This document shows positions 60,087-64,000 of a DNA stretch of 64,000 bases, piece by piece; the first letter of the stretch is position 1; every line of letters starts with the position of its first letter. Under the pieces are notes generated by a model. It saw only the letters and a list, made by a program, of their open reading frames with translations, was not told where the DNA came from and searched no databases. The translations under genes and the position numbers were made by a program. Source of the stretch: Eubacterium_U album (lineage in GTDB: Bacteria; Bacillota; Clostridia; Lachnospirales; Lachnospiraceae); assembly GCF_025336545.1 (NCBI RefSeq), contig NZ_JAODBU010000008.1, forward strand, positions 62,001-126,000, read 5' to 3'.

Positions 60087-60647
60087 ATGAGAGTAATTGC
60101 GGGAAAAGCAAGAAGATTGCAATTGAAAACAATTGAAGGAATGAATACAAGACCAACACAGGATAGAACAAAAGAAACGATGTTTAATGTAATAAATAAT
60201 TGCGTTCCGGGATGTTATTTCTTAGACTTGTTTAGTGGAAGTGGTGGAATTGGAATTGAAGCTGCAAGCAGAGGAGCGAAAAAATGTGTTTTGGTAGAAA
60301 ATAACAGGCGGGCATACGATTGTATAATGTATAATTTAAAATATACAAAACTTGAAGATGTTTCGAAGGTTATGTTTACAACAGTAGAAAGTGCTATAAA
60401 ACAATTAGATAATGTCGGTGAACATTTTGATATTGTATTTATGGATCCACCATATAATCATTTGTTTGAAAAAGATGTATTGAATTATCTTAAAGAGTCC
60501 AACTTAATTTCGAATGAAAGCATTATTATTGTAGAAGCTTCTAATGAAACAGAGTTTGATTATTTAGAAGACATGGGTTATAAAATAATTAAAGAAAAGG
60601 TGTATAAAACAAATAAACATGTTTTTATACAATTGTGTGGTGAATAG
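60087..60647 (+). CDS. rsmD: 16S rRNA (guanine966-N2)-methyltransferase RsmD
   Basis: 186 aa. MRVIAGKARRLQLKTIEGMNTRPTQDRTKETMFNVI is the family N-terminus, DLFSGSGGIGIEAASRGA is the SAM motif and FMDPPYN the catalytic DPPY motif. It modifies the small subunit rRNA. TTGGAGATG precedes the ATG. The rsmD-coaD-ylbJ neighbourhood is the Bacillus ylbH-coaD-ylbJ order. Confidence 0.95.
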   Translation: MRVIAGKARRLQLKTIEGMNTRPTQDRTKETMFNVINNCVPGCYFLDLFSGSGGIGIEAASRGAKKCVLVENNRRAYDCIMYNLKYTKLEDVSKVMFTTVESAIKQLDNVGEHFDIVFMDPPYNHLFEKDVLNYLKESNLISNESIIIVEASNETEFDYLEDMGYKIIKEKVYKTNKHVFIQLCGE

Positions 60648-60648
60648 T

Positions 60649-61143
60649 ATGGTAAGAGCAATTTATCCGGGAAGTTTTGATCCTGTTACATATGGACATT
60701 TAGACGTAATTAAAAGAGCATCTAAAATAGTAGACGAGTTAATTGTCGGAGTATTGAATAATAAATCAAAAACGCCGTTGTTTTCTGTAGAAAATCGTGT
60801 TAAAATGTTAAATGATGCTGTATCGGACTTGCCAAATGTTAAGGTTATGTCATTTGAGGGTCTGTTGGTTGACTTCGCAAAAAAAGTTGATGCACAACTA
60901 ATCGTAAGAGGCTTACGTGCGGTTACAGATTTTGAATATGAACTTCAGATGTCGCAGACGAACAGTGTTTTAAATAATGAAGTAGATACAATATTTTTTA
61001 CAACAAGTTTGGAGTATGCGTATCTTAGCTCGAGTACAGTTAAGGAAGCTGCATATTTCGGAGCAGATATTAGTAAATTTGTTCCACCAAATGTCGTAAT
61101 AGAAGTAAAGAATAAATTAATGAAAAATAAAGGAGATAGATAA
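60649..61143 (+). CDS. coaD: Phosphopantetheine adenylyltransferase
   Basis: 164 aa. AIYPGSFDPVTYGHLDVIKRASK contains the T/HxGH motif; later LIVRGLRAVTDFEYELQMSQTN and YLSSSTVKEAAYFGADISKFVP (ISSTxVRE-like). It makes dephospho-CoA. The ATG at 60649, one base after the rsmD stop, is chosen because it gives the normal N-terminus; a frame from 60619 would overlap rsmD. Confidence 0.97.
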   Translation: MVRAIYPGSFDPVTYGHLDVIKRASKIVDELIVGVLNNKSKTPLFSVENRVKMLNDAVSDLPNVKVMSFEGLLVDFAKKVDAQLIVRGLRAVTDFEYELQMSQTNSVLNNEVDTIFFTTSLEYAYLSSSTVKEAAYFGADISKFVPPNVVIEVKNKLMKNKGDR

Positions 61144-61144
61144 G

Positions 61145-61747
61145 ATGAGCAAGATTGAACAAATCATTACAGAAATTGAAGAATATATTGATGGATGTAA
61201 ATTTAAGCCATTGTCTTCATCAGTAATTATGGTTAACAAAGATGAAATAGATGAAATGTTAGCTGAATTAAGACTTAGAACACCTGATGAAATTAAAAAA
61301 TATCAGAAGATAATTGCAAATAAAGATGCTATTTTAAATGACGCTAAAGAAAGAGCTGAAAATATGGTTGCTGAAGCAACAGCACATATTAATCAGTTAG
61401 TTAGCGAGCATGAAATTATGCAACAGGCATATAAAGAAGCTAATTCAATAATTGAAAGTGCTCAGAAACAGGCACAGGAAATGTTGGATTCTGCTACAAA
61501 TGAAGCTAATTCTGTAAGAATGAATGCAATGCAGTACACAGATGATATCTTAAATAATGTTCAGGGAATTCTTACAACAGGCATGAATAATTTCCAGAAT
61601 ATTCAGGATACAATGATGAATGCATTAAATGGTTCATTAGATGTTGTTGTTGAAAGCAGAAGAGAATTAAGTGGTGAAGAACCTGAACCACAGGCTCCTG
61701 AAGTTGCAGATGACGTTGATGATTATACAGTTGATTTAGATAAATAA
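61145..61747 (+). CDS. Coiled-coil protein of Clostridia (ATP synthase B/DivIVA-like)
   Basis: 200 aa. A short N-terminal domain (KIEQIITEIEEYIDGCKFKPLSSSVIMVNKDEIDEMLAELRLRTPDEIKKYQKII) leads into a long Ala/Glu/Gln-rich coiled coil (about 60-165, AKERAENMVAEATAHINQLVSEHEIMQQAYKEANSIIESAQKQAQEMLDSATNEANSV), then an acidic Pro/Glu tail. The N-terminal layout resembles DivIVA-type membrane-binding coiled coils, but the function is unknown. It starts one base after coaD, so it is in the rsmD-coaD operon. Confidence 0.75.
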   Translation: MSKIEQIITEIEEYIDGCKFKPLSSSVIMVNKDEIDEMLAELRLRTPDEIKKYQKIIANKDAILNDAKERAENMVAEATAHINQLVSEHEIMQQAYKEANSIIESAQKQAQEMLDSATNEANSVRMNAMQYTDDILNNVQGILTTGMNNFQNIQDTMMNALNGSLDVVVESRRELSGEEPEPQAPEVADDVDDYTVDLDK

Positions 61748-61761
61748 TATAATAAAAATGT

Positions 61762-61813
61762 AAAAAAACAGGCAATGTTTTCGCTATCAAAGCGATAATT
61801 TGCCTGCTTTTTA
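61762..61813. terminator. Bidirectional terminator between the coiled-coil gene and ylbJ
   Basis: Outer stem CAGGCAA / TTGCCTG (61769-61775 with 61800-61806) and inner stem TCGCT / AGCGA, with CTTTTTA on the right and a run of seven A on the left, giving U runs in both directions. Confidence 0.85.
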
Positions 61814-61946
61814 ATAAGTAAAAATTCTTTAAGACAAGGAAGAGAGAAAACTAAGATTTTTATGATTAATATAAAAATTTATTTGAATCTATAAATTACA
61901 TTGTTAAATAAATACTATCTGTTAAAAATAAAGTGCTTAAATTGAT

Positions 61947-62891
61947 TTATAGTAAACTTATTATGAAATTAAAAATGGTTTTGTAATTGAAATATATATA
62001 AAACAATATGCAAAATATTAAAAGTGATTCAATTTTTCCGATAATATAATATTTTATGTATGATTTACTAGGAAGAAAAGATATGGATTGAATAAAAATG
62101 CATATTCCACCTGTAATAGAAAAAATACATAAGGTAAATAATTTGTGTATAGTTGAAAGCGATAATTGACTTACATATTTTGAACCGGATATTATTTCCA
62201 TAAACGAAGTAATAATATTTAATGGTATATTATCGTTGCTTATAAAAATAGAAAGCCATGCATTTATAGTTGTGAATATGATTATGTACATTCCAATTTT
62301 AATTAAAGATGAAACCGTGTTGTTTAGCACTGAAATGGATGAATTATTGTCAGTATTACATATGTTGACTTGTTGTTTGCTAAAAAATAAATGAGAATTA
62401 ATTATACCTGTAATTATAGGCGGCAAAAAAATAAACATTATAACTATTGAATTTTTAAAATAAGAATCGAGGCAAAGATATGATACGTAGTTAATTACAT
62501 AAGAAATGCTTGGGTTATTACAGAATGTTAATAGTTTTTTTGCCTCGTCTTCGGAAATTAGATTGTTTTTTAATCCTTCGAATATTGTTTTACACCCTAA
62601 AGGATATCCACTTAAAAATCCACATATTATAATAAATGAACTAAATTGGCTTGCCTTAAAAATGTGTTTTAATATTGGATAAAAGAATTTGGAAATAATA
62701 TTACATAGTTTTTTTTTTATAAGAATGTTGATGATTAAAATAAACGGCAGCAACGAAGGAATCATTGAGTATAATACAAGATTGATGCCTGTTTTCACGC
62801 CTAAGATAGTTTCTTTTGGAAGTAGAATGATAAATAAGATACAAAGCAGACAACAAATTAATTCAAAATATTTTACAAAGCTTTTTTTCAT
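61947..62891 (-). CDS. ylbJ: Sporulation integral membrane protein YlbJ
   Basis: 314 aa polytopic membrane protein: LYSMIPSLLPFILIINIL (about 40-57), CGFLSGYPLGCKTIFEG (about 89-105), FCNNPSISYVINYVSYL (about 122-138) and a C-terminal gate-like repeat. The GYP and CNNP motifs are typical of YlbJ, required for spore cortex formation in Bacillus under sigma-E. The ATG at 62891 gives the normal N-terminus; a longer frame from a TTG at 62978 is possible. No ribosome site precedes the ATG, and TATATAAT stands 10 bases upstream. It is downstream of rsmD-coaD on the opposite strand. Confidence 0.88.
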   Translation of the reverse strand: MKKSFVKYFELICCLLCILFIILLPKETILGVKTGINLVLYSMIPSLLPFILIINILIKKKLCNIISKFFYPILKHIFKASQFSSFIIICGFLSGYPLGCKTIFEGLKNNLISEDEAKKLLTFCNNPSISYVINYVSYLCLDSYFKNSIVIMFIFLPPIITGIINSHLFFSKQQVNICNTDNNSSISVLNNTVSSLIKIGMYIIIFTTINAWLSIFISNDNIPLNIITSFMEIISGSKYVSQLSLSTIHKLFTLCIFSITGGICIFIQSISFLPSKSYIKYYIIGKIESLLIFCILFYIYFNYKTIFNFIISLL

Positions 62892-62993
62892 TTTTTTATT
62901 TATTATATAGCTTAATGGAATGAAATAGAACTTGAAATATATATAAAAATACAATAGAATGTACAAAGAAGATTTCAAAAGAAGAGGATTGCT

Positions 62994-63791
62994 ATGAAAT
63001 TTAGTTCTATAGCCAGTGGCAGCAAGGGAAATTGTCTTTTGTATGAAAATAACGATGTAAAGTTACTTGTAGATGCTGGGATAAGTAAAAAAAGAATTGA
63101 AGAAGGTATGAGTGAATACGGAAGCAGTTTAGAAGAAGTGAATGGTATACTTATAACACATGAACATTCTGACCATATTTCCGGATTAGGCGTTGTATCG
63201 AGAAAATATCATATTCCAATATATGCTACAAAAGGAACCATATCAAAGATACTTGAAGACAGTAAGGTTGGAACGATTGATAGGAATTTGTTTAATGAAA
63301 TTGAAGAAAATAAAGATTTTTATATGGGAAGTACATTAGTTACTCCATTTTCGATATCGCATGATGCGGCACAACCGGTTGCATACAGATTTGATTCTGA
63401 TGGGAAATCAATGGCTGTGGCGACAGATATGGGGATGTATGATGATTACATAATTGGTAATTTAAAAGGACTTGATGCAGTATTAATTGAATCAAATCAT
63501 GATATTAATATGTTACAGATAGGTCCTTATCCATATGCACTTAAAAGACGTATATGGGGAAATAAAGGTCATTTATCAAATGAGACATGCGGCAATTTGT
63601 TAAATGAAATTATATCTGACAGACTTAAGAAAGTAATTCTTGGTCATTTAAGTAAAGAAAATAATTTGCCTGAATTGGCATATGAAACAATCAGAAATGA
63701 AATAAATATGGCTGATGGTAATTATTGTGCTGATGATATCAGTATACAGGTGGCAAGTAGAACTGAACCTTCTTGCCATATTGAATTTTAA
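62994..63791 (+). CDS. walJ: MBL-fold metallohydrolase WalJ/YycJ
   Basis: 265 aa. Metal-binding motif ITHEHSDHISGL (about 54-65), N-terminal FSSIASGSKGNCLLYEN, later AVATDMGMYDD, LIESNHD and KGHLSNETCGNLL ... ILGHLSKENN. This is the YycJ/WalJ group, often linked to cell wall and DNA replication/segregation coordination; the exact substrate is unsettled. In Bacillus it is part of the walRK operon, which is not present here. AAGAGG precedes the ATG; it is divergent from ylbJ. Confidence 0.92.
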   Translation: MKFSSIASGSKGNCLLYENNDVKLLVDAGISKKRIEEGMSEYGSSLEEVNGILITHEHSDHISGLGVVSRKYHIPIYATKGTISKILEDSKVGTIDRNLFNEIEENKDFYMGSTLVTPFSISHDAAQPVAYRFDSDGKSMAVATDMGMYDDYIIGNLKGLDAVLIESNHDINMLQIGPYPYALKRRIWGNKGHLSNETCGNLLNEIISDRLKKVILGHLSKENNLPELAYETIRNEINMADGNYCADDISIQVASRTEPSCHIEF

Positions 63792-63806
63792 TTTAGGAGG
63801 CATAAA

Positions 63807-64000
63807 ATGAAAAAAACTATTATTACTGTTGTGGGAAAAGATACAGTAGGTATTATTGCAAAGGTATGTACATATTTAGCAGATAATTCTGTAAATATTC
63901 TTGACATTTCACAGACAATTGTACAGGATTATTTTAATATGATGATGATTGTAGATTGTAATAATGCCAGCCAGCCTGCAGATAAACTTGCAGATGATCT
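63807..64000 (+). CDS. ACT-domain protein (UPF0237-like), N-terminal part
   Basis: 64 codons are visible before the right edge. The beginning KKTIITVVGKDTVGIIAKVCTYLADNSVNILDISQTIVQDYFNMMMIVD is a complete ACT-type ligand-binding start, of the short UPF0237/GcvR-like kind (usually about 90 aa). AGGAGG lies before the ATG. It follows walJ by 15 bases. Members of this family are thought to bind amino acids; the ligand here is unknown. Confidence 0.88.
   Translation, partial: MKKTIITVVGKDTVGIIAKVCTYLADNSVNILDISQTIVQDYFNMMMIVDCNNASQPADKLADD

Overview
The window is a gene-dense, AT-rich (roughly 30% GC by eye), almost entirely plus-strand stretch of chromosome from an endospore-forming Clostridia, most likely a Lachnospiraceae-type organism. 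This rests on a complete spoIIIAA-AH operon, spoIVB, spo0A, spore coat genes, ylbJ, a dacF-type carboxypeptidase, strong AGGAGG ribosome binding sites, and a Na+-translocating biotin decarboxylase operon typical of anaerobes. The genus cannot be fixed from the sequence. The gene order closely follows conserved Firmicutes neighbourhoods.

Layout. 1-462 is the start of a minus-strand secreted Ig-like protein cut by the window edge. 626-5180 is the sporulation channel operon spoIIIAA-AH. 5263-14285 is asp23-type/yqhY, nusB, xseA, xseB, ispA, dxs, tlyA, nadK, argR, recN; the accBC and folD genes found here in Bacillus are absent. 14460-17497 is spoIVB, an SseB-FHA fusion gene and spo0A with 0A-like boxes upstream. 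17574-19798 is glgA, a noncoding array of degenerate ~45-bp repeats and two small coat-type genes. rqcH lies alone on the minus strand (19918-21654), divergent from yicC-gmk-rpoZ-rimO-pgsA. Then come pncC, a subgroup Ic aminotransferase, recA (with an SOS box)-recX, rny, proC, a Nudix hydrolase, a SpoIIM-position membrane protein and xerD.

34903-36694 is an IS3-family insertion sequence with 35-bp terminal inverted repeats and a 3-bp target duplication. It has split a bidirectional terminator that served xerD and the convergent aroF. Its transposase reading frame is in three parts, joined by two A7 runs that are each in register for -1 slippage. aroF has a leader of about 200 nt containing three palindromes.

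38121-50623 is deoB, uridine phosphorylase, an LTA-synthase-like gene with a C-terminal TIG-like domain, a dacF-type carboxypeptidase, scpA-scpB, a second carboxypeptidase, dapF, murE and asnB: nucleoside salvage, envelope synthesis and chromosome condensation. 50743-55943 is a five-gene Na+-decarboxylase operon: an acyl-CoA-type carboxyltransferase, a lipoprotein-OadG fusion, a biotin carrier, OadB and OadA. 56004-64000 is a BaiN-type flavoprotein, cmk, ispH-rpsA, rsmD, coaD, a coiled-coil protein, minus-strand ylbJ, walJ and a partial ACT-domain gene.

No tRNA, rRNA, CRISPR array, prophage or defence island was seen. Most of the window is core genome. The unusual material is regulatory architecture (terminators sharing bases with a ribosome binding site or promoter, palindromic operators or leaders), the IS insertion, the repeat array and several domain fusions.
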